Below are positions 36,455-44,248 of a stretch of 64,000 bases of DNA, one piece after another. The stretch is from the NCBI GenBank assembly GCA_009731425.1, contig AP018794.1, positions 4,389,501-4,453,500 on the forward strand, read 5' to 3'. This stretch comes from Lachnospiraceae bacterium KM106-2. GTDB taxonomy: Bacteria; Bacillota; Clostridia; Lachnospirales; Lachnospiraceae. Both the position numbers and the translations under genes were made by a program. The first letter of the stretch is position 1; the number at the start of each line of letters is the position of its first letter. A model generated the notes under the pieces. It saw only the letters and a program-made list of their open reading frames with translations, had not been told where the DNA came from and made no database searches.

Positions 36455-37744
36455 ATGGAGAAATTAGTACAAGCAGAAGAGTTAGAACAATATATCGGAG
36501 AAACAGTCAGGATTCAAGGAAGTATTTATAAGATCAGAAAGATGAGTGGATTCGCTTTTGTACTCTTACGTACAAGAAGAGATGTCATTCAGTGTGTTTA
36601 TGGAGAATTTTCTCACTTTGATCTGGAACAGATCAAAGAGGAGAGCTGCGTGACATTAACAGCATCCGTGGTAAAAGAAGAACGGTCTAAACGAGGATAT
36701 GAACTTCAAATATTAGAGGTAGAAGTATTATCAGAACCTTATATGGAATCGCCGATCGTGATCAATCAAAAACAAGTGGACACATCAATTGAGAAGTTAC
36801 TGGATTATCGTCCGGTTACACTTCGAAATGAAAAACAACGTGCTATCTTTAAGATTCAGGAAGGAATTGCTGGGGGATTTCGCGAATTTTTAATGAGTCA
36901 GCAGTTTACGGAAATTCATACTCCAAAGATCGTTTATGCAGGAGCAGAAGGAGGAGCTAATATCTTTCATCTTGACTATTTTGGTAAAGATGCGTATCTG
37001 GCACAAAGTCCTCAATTCTATAAGCAGATGATGGTAGGTGTATTTGAGCGTGTATTTGAAATAGGACCTGTCTTTCGAGCAGAGAAACATGATACGAGCA
37101 GACATCTCAATGAATATACCAGTGTGGATTTTGAAATGGGCTATATCAAGGATTATTCTGAAATCATGGAGATGGAAGAAGCTATGATCAAATCTGCTTT
37201 TAACAATCTAAAGAGGAATTATGCTAAGGAGTTAGAACTGCTTAGGGTAAAAGTACCCGAAATGACTACGATTCCAAGAGTTCCATTTATGGAGGCAAAA
37301 GAGTGGATCGCGAAAGAATATCATAGACCGATTACAGACTATGAGGATTTTGAACCGGAAGAGGAACGACTGTTATATGAGCTAGTAAAGAAAAAGACAG
37401 GTTCGGAGTTCGTCTTTGTAACGGAGTATCCAAGTAAGAAACGTCCCTTCTATGCCATGGATAATAAAGAGGTAACGAATAGTTTTGATCTGATCTTTCG
37501 CGGATTAGAAGTGACAACCGGTGGACAAAGAATTCATTCTTATGAAGAACAGGTGGACAAAATGGAAAAACGAGGAATGGATCTATCCTTGTTCGAGAGC
37601 TATCTCTTTCTACATCAGTGCGGGATGCCCCCACATGGAGGTTTGGGATTGGGATTGGAGCGATTTGCGGCAAGATTACTAGAACTAGAAAATGTAAGAT
37701 ATGCTTGTCTATTCCCAAGGGATATTCATCGTCTGCTTCCATAA
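36455..37744 (+). CDS. aspS2: Archaeal-type aspartyl-tRNA synthetase, paralogue 1
   Basis: 429 residues, the short AspRS form without a GAD insertion: OB domain (1-100) then class II core with motif 2 'FRAEKHDTSRHLNEYTSVDFEM' region split by the conserved His-Asp-Thr and motif 3 'GGLGLGLERFAARLL'. It is clearly homologous to the gene at 46340. At two positions that control tRNA discrimination in AspRS2 enzymes it has Tyr25 and Lys79, whereas the other paralogue has His and Pro. An aromatic residue plus Lys resembles discriminating (Asp-only) enzymes. The true start is the ATG after AAAGGAGAG; a GTG at 36377 is just an open frame. It stands alone, under the leader-peptide attenuator. Confidence 0.85.
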   Translation: MEKLVQAEELEQYIGETVRIQGSIYKIRKMSGFAFVLLRTRRDVIQCVYGEFSHFDLEQIKEESCVTLTASVVKEERSKRGYELQILEVEVLSEPYMESPIVINQKQVDTSIEKLLDYRPVTLRNEKQRAIFKIQEGIAGGFREFLMSQQFTEIHTPKIVYAGAEGGANIFHLDYFGKDAYLAQSPQFYKQMMVGVFERVFEIGPVFRAEKHDTSRHLNEYTSVDFEMGYIKDYSEIMEMEEAMIKSAFNNLKRNYAKELELLRVKVPEMTTIPRVPFMEAKEWIAKEYHRPITDYEDFEPEEERLLYELVKKKTGSEFVFVTEYPSKKRPFYAMDNKEVTNSFDLIFRGLEVTTGGQRIHSYEEQVDKMEKRGMDLSLFESYLFLHQCGMPPHGGLGLGLERFAARLLELENVRYACLFPRDIHRLLP

Positions 37745-37774
37745 ACGAGTATATCGTTCGTTATTCCTGTAGAT

Positions 37775-37809
37775 AAAAAAACACTCGCGCTATCTGGTAG
37801 CGTGAGTGC
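37775..37809 (-). terminator. Terminator of the zinc-ribbon gene (minus strand)
   Basis: CACTCGCGCTA (37782-37792) pairs with TAGCGTGAGTG (37798-37808) with one mismatch. Seven A to the left give the T-run on the minus strand. It may also catch read-through from the AspRS gene. Confidence 0.75.
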
Positions 37810-37830
37810 TTCTAAGTTAAGAACTGGTAT

Positions 37831-37992
37831 TTATTTATAAGCTCCACAGTCTTTGCAGTAAATGTTAGTCTTTGGATTAGCTGTTCCGCATTTTTTACAA
37901 AGCCACATGCCTTCGGGTGCAGCTTGTTGAGCATTCATCTGATCTGATGTATTGGAATGAGTTGAGTCTTTTCTAGATTTCTTGAATAACAT
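37831..37992 (-). CDS. Small zinc-ribbon protein
   Basis: 53 residues, beginning MLFKKSRKDSTHSN and ending with a four-Cys ribbon: WLCKKCGTANPKTNIYCKDC. Two CxxC knuckles 10 residues apart fit a rubredoxin-like/RanBP2-like zinc ribbon. The N-terminal 28 residues are polar and probably disordered. A strong GGGAGGGG precedes the start, and a terminator follows the stop, so this is a real single-gene unit. Function unknown; such miniproteins often mediate protein or RNA contacts. Confidence 0.8.
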   Translation of the reverse strand: MLFKKSRKDSTHSNTSDQMNAQQAAPEGMWLCKKCGTANPKTNIYCKDCGAYK

Positions 37993-38072
37993 AGAAACCC
38001 CTCCCTTTGGATGAATTATACTTGTCTTAACTTATATATTTATTTTATGCTGGAAATTTCAGATTATGACAA

Positions 38073-38153
38073 TTGACAAACCATTCGTGGCTTGTTATGA
38101 TTGATACAATATGAGCAAAGGCGCTACTAGATTGGTGTTTTTTGCTCTTTTTT
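38073..38153 (+). promoter_or_regulatory. glnA promoter with initial-transcribed terminator
   Basis: TTGACA (38073-38078), 17 bases, TATGAT (38096-38101), start near 38108. Only about five bases later a hairpin begins: GAGCAAA (38113-38119) with TTTGCTC (38141-38147), followed by six T. The strand entering it carries CAAAGGCG, the same eight bases as in the gltB attenuator. RNA polymerase must pass this terminator to reach glnA, so antitermination control is likely. Confidence 0.75.
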
Positions 38154-38210
38154 AGTAATGAGATTTAATTACATAAAGTGATAATAATTTGGGATGAAGG
38201 AGAGATCAAA

Positions 38211-39539
38211 GTGAGCAAACGTACAAAACAGGATATTATTGAGTTAGTTGAGGAAGAAGATGTAGAGTTTATACGACTTCAATTTGTAGATATTTATGGA
38301 AATCTAAAGAATATGGCGGTTACAACAAGTCAACTTCATCAATTATTGGATTACAAATGTACCTTTGATTGCGGTGCAATTGAAGGATTTAACGGAGTTG
38401 AGCGACAAGAATTAGTGTTGCATCCAGACTTAGATACTTTTGAGATCTTTCCTTGGAGACCTCAGACTGGTAAAGTAGCGAGATTCATTTGTGATGTTTA
38501 TACCATTGATGGAAAGCCTTTTGACTGTGACTCTAGAAATGTACTAAAGCGAGTGATCAAACGTGCACAAGAGATGGGATACTCTTTTGATGTAGGACCA
38601 GAATGCGAGTTTTTCTTATTTGATTGTGATGAGACAGGAAATGCAACTAATCATACGAATGAACAAGGTGGATATTTTGATATGGGACCATTAGATACGG
38701 GAGAAAACGCTAGACGTGAAATGATCCTTACACTGGAAGAAATGGGATTCACCGTACTTTCTTCTTTCCATGCAGATGCTCCTGGTCAACATGAAATCGA
38801 TTTTAAATACAACGATGCTCTAACAGCAGCAGATAACTTAATTACCTTTAAGCTTGTAGTAAGAACCGTTGCCAGAAGACACGGAGTTCATGCTACTTTT
38901 ATGCCAAAGCCTAAGACAGGAGTAAAAGGATCGGGAATGCGTATTAATATCGCATTAAGAAAAGATGGCAAGGATATCTTTAAAGCACCGAATGGAGAAG
39001 GAATCAGCGATACGGCTAAGATGTTTATCGCAGGTTTAATGAAACATGCATCTGGGATGTCTCTTGTCACCAATCCAATCGTTAATTCTTATAAGAGACT
39101 TGTTCCAGGTTATGAAGCACCAATCTGCATCGGATGGTCTTATCAGAATCCAATACCATTAATTCGAATTCCGGGTATTAATCCGGATGGAGTACGGATC
39201 GAACTTAGAAGTCCGGATGCAGCTTCCAACCCATATTTAGCATTAGCTGTATGTTTAGCAGCTGGTCTAGATGGAATTAAAGATGGTAAGATGCCTCCAG
39301 AAAGTATGGATTATGATATGAGTAAGATGACCATTGAAGATATCAGAGATAAGGGAATTAAAATCTTACCAGCAACATTAGGAGAGGCTATCGCGGAATT
39401 TGAAAAGAGCGATTTTATAAAAGAAGTGGTGGGTCCTCACATTACAAAGACATATTTAGAAGCAAAGAAACAAGAGTGGAAGAAGTATTGCCTACAAGTA
39501 ACGCCTTGGGAAGTAGAGCAATATTTAAATCGAATATAA
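38211..39539 (+). CDS. glnA: Glutamine synthetase type I
   Basis: 442 residues; ATP-dependent amidation of glutamate with ammonia, forming a cytoplasmic dodecamer. Motifs: VGPECEFFLF, 'HEIDFKYNDALTAADNL', 'KTGVKGSGMRINIAL', NSYKRLVPGYEAP and 'RIELRSPDAASNPYLALAV'. Length and the lack of an adenylylation insert place it in the GSI-alpha group. The GTG at 38211 has GAAGGAGAG before it; the earlier frame opening (38178) is unlikely. It is followed after 49 bases by an ANTAR protein gene. Confidence 0.95.
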   Translation: MSKRTKQDIIELVEEEDVEFIRLQFVDIYGNLKNMAVTTSQLHQLLDYKCTFDCGAIEGFNGVERQELVLHPDLDTFEIFPWRPQTGKVARFICDVYTIDGKPFDCDSRNVLKRVIKRAQEMGYSFDVGPECEFFLFDCDETGNATNHTNEQGGYFDMGPLDTGENARREMILTLEEMGFTVLSSFHADAPGQHEIDFKYNDALTAADNLITFKLVVRTVARRHGVHATFMPKPKTGVKGSGMRINIALRKDGKDIFKAPNGEGISDTAKMFIAGLMKHASGMSLVTNPIVNSYKRLVPGYEAPICIGWSYQNPIPLIRIPGINPDGVRIELRSPDAASNPYLALAVCLAAGLDGIKDGKMPPESMDYDMSKMTIEDIRDKGIKILPATLGEAIAEFEKSDFIKEVVGPHITKTYLEAKKQEWKKYCLQVTPWEVEQYLNRI

Positions 39540-39588
39540 TCGCATATCCAACACACAAACAATGATCATAAATGGAGGTGTCTAAGAT

Positions 39589-40137
39589 ATGCTGAGCATA
39601 ATTGTTGCTTTTCCGAAGATAGAAGATGCCAAGGCCATTAAGAATGTGCTCGTTCGAAATGGTTTTGAAGTCAGTGCGACATGTACGACAGGTGCTCAGG
39701 TAATCACAATGGCAAACGAGCTTGATGAAGGAATTGTTCTATGTGGATTTCGGCTTTCGGATATGCATTATAGCGAGCTCCATAATTACCTTCCCCAAAG
39801 TTTTCAGATGTTGCTGATGGCATCGGCTGCAAAGCTGAACGATGTAGTCAGTATGGAAATTGTCTGTCTTGCAATGCCAATCAAGACAAATGACTTGGTA
39901 AATACGATACAGATGATGACATATAACTATAATCGGAAGAAGAAAAAGCAAAAGGAAAAAGAAAGAGCAAAAGGACGAAGTAAGGAAGAAAAAGAAGTTA
40001 TTACAAAGGCAAAGTTATTGCTGATGGATCGAAATAATATGACAGAAGAAGAAGCGCACCGTTATATTCAAAAGACAAGTATGGATAGCGGCACCAATAT
40101 GGTTGAAACAGCCCAGATGATACTATCGATGATGTAG
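39589..40137 (+). CDS. ANTAR-domain response regulator with pseudo-receiver
   Basis: 182 residues. The first 120 have the receiver fold, but the phospho-acceptor position reads VLCGFRLSDM (Gly where Asp is expected), while a Lys remains (MPIKTND). A basic linker (RKKKKQKEKERAKGR) leads to a C-terminal ANTAR domain (about 128-180, ITKAKLLLMDRNNMTEEEAHRYIQ). ANTAR proteins bind RNA hairpins and prevent termination in nitrogen genes such as those of NasR and AmiR. Being next to glnA, whose leader is a terminator, makes it the natural candidate regulator. A GGAGGTG site precedes the ATG. Confidence 0.85.
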   Translation: MLSIIVAFPKIEDAKAIKNVLVRNGFEVSATCTTGAQVITMANELDEGIVLCGFRLSDMHYSELHNYLPQSFQMLLMASAAKLNDVVSMEIVCLAMPIKTNDLVNTIQMMTYNYNRKKKKQKEKERAKGRSKEEKEVITKAKLLLMDRNNMTEEEAHRYIQKTSMDSGTNMVETAQMILSMM

Positions 40138-40207
40138 TAGACAACTAAAAGCACCAATTAGATAGAGTACCATATAATAATATGATAAATAAAATGGTGT
40201 GATGGGC

Positions 40208-41053
40208 ATGAAATTTACCAAAATGCATGGTTGTGGTAATGATTATATTTTTATAAACAGCCTAAAAGAGGAAGTGCCAAGCCCGGCTTACTTAGCAAAG
40301 AAGATCAGTGATAGACACTTTGGTGTCGGGGCTGATGGCTTGGTCCTCATTGGTTCTTCCCAGACTGCAGATTATAGCATGAAAATGTTTAATCCAGATG
40401 GCAGTATTGGAGAAATGTGTGGAAATGCAATTCGATGCATTGGCAAATATGTTTATGAGAATCATTTGACGAATAAGACGACCATTACAGTAGAAACTTT
40501 GGCGGGCATTAAGACGTTATTCTTAACGATCCGTAATAACGAAGTCATAGAAGTAATGGTGGACATGGGAAAACCAATAGTGGAACCATGTGCCATCCCT
40601 GTTATGTCTGAGAAGAATATAGTTATTGATGAACCAATTAGTATTATGGGAGTAGAGTATCGAATGACCTGTGTATCTATGGGAAATCCTCACGCAGTCG
40701 TCTTTGTAGATAGCGTCGGAGGTCTTAAGATTGATCAGATCGGTATCCCATTTGAATATAATTTACGTTTTCCAAATAGAACAAATGTTGAGTTTGTGCA
40801 GATTGTAGATCGTAACAATATTAAGATGCGTGTATGGGAGCGAGGTACCGGTGAGACGTTAGCCTGTGGTACAGGAGCTTGTGCAGCAGTTATGGCTGGA
40901 ATCTATAATAATCTACTAGAAGAAAGAGTTGTGGTAAAACTAAAAGGCGGGATCCTTAAAGTAGAGTATGATTCAAAAGATAATATTGTATATTTATCAG
41001 GACCTGCAAAAATGGTTTTCGAGGGAGACATGATGTTAACGTGGCTTGTGTAG
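40208..41053 (+). CDS. dapF: Diaminopimelate epimerase
   Basis: 281 residues; converts LL- to meso-diaminopimelate for lysine and peptidoglycan. MKFTKMHGCGNDY start, 'NPDGSIGEMCGNAIRC' with the first catalytic Cys, and 'GTGETLACGTGACAAVM' with the second. Two start codons just upstream (40199, 40202) are possible, but the family begins at MKFTKMHG. 55 bases upstream is the ANTAR gene. The next gene is the aminotransferase that makes its substrate. Confidence 0.95.
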   Translation: MKFTKMHGCGNDYIFINSLKEEVPSPAYLAKKISDRHFGVGADGLVLIGSSQTADYSMKMFNPDGSIGEMCGNAIRCIGKYVYENHLTNKTTITVETLAGIKTLFLTIRNNEVIEVMVDMGKPIVEPCAIPVMSEKNIVIDEPISIMGVEYRMTCVSMGNPHAVVFVDSVGGLKIDQIGIPFEYNLRFPNRTNVEFVQIVDRNNIKMRVWERGTGETLACGTGACAAVMAGIYNNLLEERVVVKLKGGILKVEYDSKDNIVYLSGPAKMVFEGDMMLTWLV

Positions 41054-41092
41054 ACTTAGTATGCAGTAAAATGTATAAATTTCCATAAAAGG

Positions 41093-41122
41093 TTTACATT
41101 ACCATTCTCTTTGAGGTACAAT
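41093..41122 (+). promoter_or_regulatory. Promoter of dapL
   Basis: TTTACA (41093-41098), 18-base spacer, TACAAT (41117-41122). It gives dapL its own transcript in addition to any read-through from dapF. Confidence 0.6.
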
Positions 41123-41160
41123 ACTCAATAATAACAGTTCAGTAAAGGAGGATATACATA

Positions 41161-42375
41161 GTGTTTAAAATCAATGAAAATTACTTAAAGCTTCCTGGCA
41201 GTTATCTCTTTTCAACCGTTGGGAAAAAGGTAAGAGCTTATAAGGCTGAATACCCAGAAAAGGAAGTTATTAGTCTTGGAATCGGCGATGTTACGTTACC
41301 TTTAGCACCTGCTATTATCGACCGCCTGCATTTTGCAGTTGATGAGATGGGGCATAAAGAAACGTTTAAAGGTTATTCCCCAGATCTAGGGTATGAATTC
41401 CTTAGAAATGCAATTGTAGAGCATGATTATAAGAAACGTGGATGTAAAATTGAAGCAGATGAAATCTTCGTAAGTGATGGGGCTAAGAGTGATTCTGGTA
41501 ATATTGGCGATATCTTTTCCGTTGACAATAAAATAGCAGTATGCGATCCTGTTTATCCTGTATATGTTGATACCAATGCAATGGCAGGAAGAACTGGTGA
41601 TTATATAGTAGATCAGCAGAAATGGTCTAACGTTATCTATATGCCTTGTCTTGCAGAAAATAATTTTGCACCAGAGATTCCAAAGGAAAATCCGGATATC
41701 ATCTATCTTTGTTTCCCTAATAATCCAACTGGTTCTACAATTACAAAGACGGAACTTCAAAAATGGGTCGATTATGCTTTGAAGATCGGAGCAATCATTA
41801 TATATGATGCTGCATATGAAGCATATATTGCAGAAGACGATGTTCCTCATTCTATCTATGAATGTGAAGGGGCTACCGCATGTGCGATTGAACTTAGAAG
41901 CTTTTCAAAAAATGCCGGTTTTACAGGAGTGAGACTAGGATTTACTGTAATTCCGAAAGAGTTGAAATCAGAAGGCGTTATGCTTCATAGTTTGTGGGCA
42001 AGACGTCATGGAACCAAATTCAATGGTGCTCCTTATATCGTGCAGTCAGCAGGAGCAGTTGTATATACCGATGAAGGTCAGAGACAGATTAAAGAACAGA
42101 TCGGATACTATATGAATAATGCCAAGATTATTCGTGAAGGACTTACAGAGGCCGGATATCGTGTGTCTGGCGGTATTAATGCGCCTTATATCTGGTTAGA
42201 GACACCTGATAAGATGACATCTTGGGATTTCTTTGATCATCTATTAAAAGATGCCAATGTGGTTGGTACTCCAGGTTCCGGCTTTGGACCAAGTGGCGAA
42301 GGATACTTTAGACTCACGGCATTTGGAAGCTTAGAGAATACAATTGAAGCAGTAAAACGAATTAAGAGTTTATAG
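41161..42375 (+). CDS. dapL: LL-diaminopimelate aminotransferase
   Basis: 404-residue class I PLP aminotransferase that converts tetrahydrodipicolinate directly to LL-DAP. Landmarks: 'YLKLPGSYLFSTVGKKV', LGIGDVTLPLAP, SDGAKSDSGN, CFPNNPTGS, the PLP Lys in LRSFSKNAGFTGVRLGF, and the C-terminal GFGPSGEGYFRLTAFG. Together with dapF it forms the aminotransferase branch of lysine synthesis. GTG start with a perfect AAAGGAGG. A hairpin terminator follows. Confidence 0.96.
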   Translation: MFKINENYLKLPGSYLFSTVGKKVRAYKAEYPEKEVISLGIGDVTLPLAPAIIDRLHFAVDEMGHKETFKGYSPDLGYEFLRNAIVEHDYKKRGCKIEADEIFVSDGAKSDSGNIGDIFSVDNKIAVCDPVYPVYVDTNAMAGRTGDYIVDQQKWSNVIYMPCLAENNFAPEIPKENPDIIYLCFPNNPTGSTITKTELQKWVDYALKIGAIIIYDAAYEAYIAEDDVPHSIYECEGATACAIELRSFSKNAGFTGVRLGFTVIPKELKSEGVMLHSLWARRHGTKFNGAPYIVQSAGAVVYTDEGQRQIKEQIGYYMNNAKIIREGLTEAGYRVSGGINAPYIWLETPDKMTSWDFFDHLLKDANVVGTPGSGFGPSGEGYFRLTAFGSLENTIEAVKRIKSL

Positions 42376-42383
42376 AGAATGGA

Positions 42384-42431
42384 AACGCTCTTGTATCAGC
42401 CATGGCGGCTGGTACTGGGGCGTTTTATCTA
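42384..42431 (+). terminator. Terminator of dapL
   Basis: AAACGC starts a 19-pair stem (42384-42402 with 42408-42426) with one mismatch and several G-U pairs around a five-base loop, followed by TTAT. The following 150 bases up to the LRAT-like gene show nothing else clear. Confidence 0.65.
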
Positions 42432-42582
42432 TACGTAGAACAAGGCAAAGTGATACTTGCATCACCTGGTGACTGTCTCCAAAGAGCGTGATTTATGAGA
42501 TAGATGCGATACATTTTGTTCTAATCTTTGATTCTTAGCATTTCAGGGCTTGTTACAGGCATAGAATAAATAGAGGAAGCAA

Positions 42583-43116
42583 ATGGGTGAATTAGATGTG
42601 GGAGCAGGCCGATTACCAGGTTATGGGGATATTATTGGCATTGACAGAGGATATCATCAGCATTATGGCATCTTTGTGGATGAGGATTCTATCATCCATT
42701 GCAATGAGAGTAAAGAGATAGCATCAGAATCATTAGAGGAATTCTTACAGGAAGAGGAATTCTTTATCTGCGAGTTCTCTTTTTTAGAAGAAGTAAATGA
42801 AGAAAATAGTTATTATGGATGTGGCGATATGGTATTAAAGACGTTACTTCATCCTAAAATTGATTTTGAGATACCAGTCGACAAAGAAGCATGGTTGATC
42901 AATCAATTTGCAAAAAAGAAATTTCATTTGTTTAATAAAAAGGAGACGGTTGGACGGGCAATCGAATGGATCAAGAATCCAGAATATCAGGATGAGCCAG
43001 AACGGATCGAGGACTTTGTCTTTTGGTGTAAGACTGGTATTACGAATTCTACACAGATTGCGGCGTTCATTAAATTAGTACGGAGTAAAACAAAAGTGGA
43101 GAAGATAGAGACATGA
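42583..43116 (+). CDS. LRAT/NlpC-P60-like protein lacking the catalytic Cys
   Basis: 177 residues. The start 'GYGDIIGIDRGYHQHYGIFVDEDSIIHCNE' has the LRAT-domain pattern (GD, then His before the YG..V strand, then the second His). The usual NCEHF(V/A) catalytic strand instead reads RIEDFVFWCKTG: Cys becomes Ile and His becomes Asp. It is therefore probably not an acyltransferase or thiol peptidase. No signal peptide, so cytoplasmic. ATG after AGAGGAAGC; the stop overlaps the next gene's ATG (ATGA), so both are co-translated. Confidence 0.65.
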   Translation: MGELDVGAGRLPGYGDIIGIDRGYHQHYGIFVDEDSIIHCNESKEIASESLEEFLQEEEFFICEFSFLEEVNEENSYYGCGDMVLKTLLHPKIDFEIPVDKEAWLINQFAKKKFHLFNKKETVGRAIEWIKNPEYQDEPERIEDFVFWCKTGITNSTQIAAFIKLVRSKTKVEKIET

Positions 43117-43973
43117 ATATATTATATATTACAGATCTTGATGGAACCATTCTCGGTAAGGATGGATGGCTTATGGAAAGCACAAAAGATAAATTAAAGC
43201 AGCTTCTTGATAAAGGTGTTCCAATTACTTATGCGACAGCCAGAAGCTATACATCAGCTCATGAGAGATTAAAGGAGATTCCCTTTCGGCTGCCTGCATT
43301 GACATACAATGGATGTTTCCTTGTTGATGGGGGAAGTGGAGTGGTACAGCAGACAGAGCAGTTTGAAAAAAAGGCTTTAACTAATGTAATAGCAATTTTT
43401 AGCCGATATTATATTTGTCCTCTGTCATATGCCATGATAGAGGGGAAAGAGAAAACTTCTTGTTACTTAGAAAAGAGTACGAAACAAGTGAAAAAATATA
43501 TGATCTCAAAACCACATGATGCAAGGAATCGTTTTGTTTTATCAGAAGAATCGTTATATGAGGGAGAGATTTTTTATTTTACACTAATTGATACTTATAG
43601 TAAATTGGAGCCTGTTTATCGGGACTTACTCTCATATGCAGAGCAATATGAAAAAATGTATGGACAAGCACCCTATCAACTTACCTTTCAAGAGGAAATC
43701 TATGATCCAGGCGATTACTGGCTGGAGATAATGCCTGCAACAGCAGGTAAGGCAGAAGGGGTCAGACGTCTTAAGAAAGTATTAGGATGTGATAAGGTTG
43801 TCTGCTTTGGCGATGGGAAAAATGATATTGAGATGTTTCTAGCTGCAGAGGAAGGATTTGCAGTAGAAAATGCCTGTGAGGAATTGAAAATGATAGCAAC
43901 AGGAATCATTCAGTCAAATACCGATAATGGAGTAATCAATTATATATGGAACAACGAGAAGAGCAAAACTTGA
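43113..43973 (+). CDS. HAD-superfamily hydrolase, Cof type
   Basis: 286 residues of the Cof/YidA-type sugar-phosphate phosphatases: TDLDGTIL (nucleophile Asp), TARSYTSA, a C2 cap (about 85-190), and FGDGKNDIEMF at the end with the metal Asp. The natural substrate of such proteins is rarely known. Translationally coupled to the LRAT-like gene by a 4-base overlap. A promoter for the following small gene overlaps its stop codon. Confidence 0.88.
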   Translation: MNILYITDLDGTILGKDGWLMESTKDKLKQLLDKGVPITYATARSYTSAHERLKEIPFRLPALTYNGCFLVDGGSGVVQQTEQFEKKALTNVIAIFSRYYICPLSYAMIEGKEKTSCYLEKSTKQVKKYMISKPHDARNRFVLSEESLYEGEIFYFTLIDTYSKLEPVYRDLLSYAEQYEKMYGQAPYQLTFQEEIYDPGDYWLEIMPATAGKAEGVRRLKKVLGCDKVVCFGDGKNDIEMFLAAEEGFAVENACEELKMIATGIIQSNTDNGVINYIWNNEKSKT

Positions 43974-43998
43974 CAATTTTGGCGAATTTTGCTATATT
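43970..43998 (+). promoter_or_regulatory. Promoter upstream of the 55-residue ORF
   Basis: TTGACA (43970-43975), 17 bases, TATATT (43993-43998). Its -35 box overlaps the stop codon of the HAD gene. Confidence 0.75.
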
Positions 43999-44057
43999 TA
44001 AGGTGGAGTAATAATAAAAATTGTGCAAATTTTATTTGCAATTTAGGGGGAAAATAG

Positions 44058-44225
44058 ATGGATAATAATTTAGCGAAGTTATTCGAAGAACCGAATTATG
44101 AGGAAATTAAGGATATAGAGACATACGAAGATTATGCAGCAAAAAAAATGACAAAGAAAGAATTTGTTAAAGAGATGTTGCGCTTACAAGAAGAAAGAAA
44201 TCTATATCCGGACTCTGAGATGTAA
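44058..44225 (+). CDS. Small acidic/basic helical protein
   Basis: 55 residues, MDNNLAKLFEEPNYEEIKDI followed by a Lys/Glu-rich helix and ending PDSEM. AGGGGG lies seven bases before the ATG and a good promoter at 43970. I do not recognise a family. It precedes the secreted Fn3 protein by 23 bases and probably shares its mRNA. Short length makes the call moderate, but promoter, ribosome binding site and amino-acid composition agree. Confidence 0.6.
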   Translation: MDNNLAKLFEEPNYEEIKDIETYEDYAAKKMTKKEFVKEMLRLQEERNLYPDSEM

Positions 44226-44248
44226 AGTTAGAATATGTGGAGGTACGT

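Noticed and set aside
38108..38153. Classical ANTAR double-hexaloop target in the glnA leader
   Set aside because: I cannot find two hairpins with six-base loops having A at position 1 and G at position 4; only one hairpin follows the start site, so the ANTAR link stays inference.
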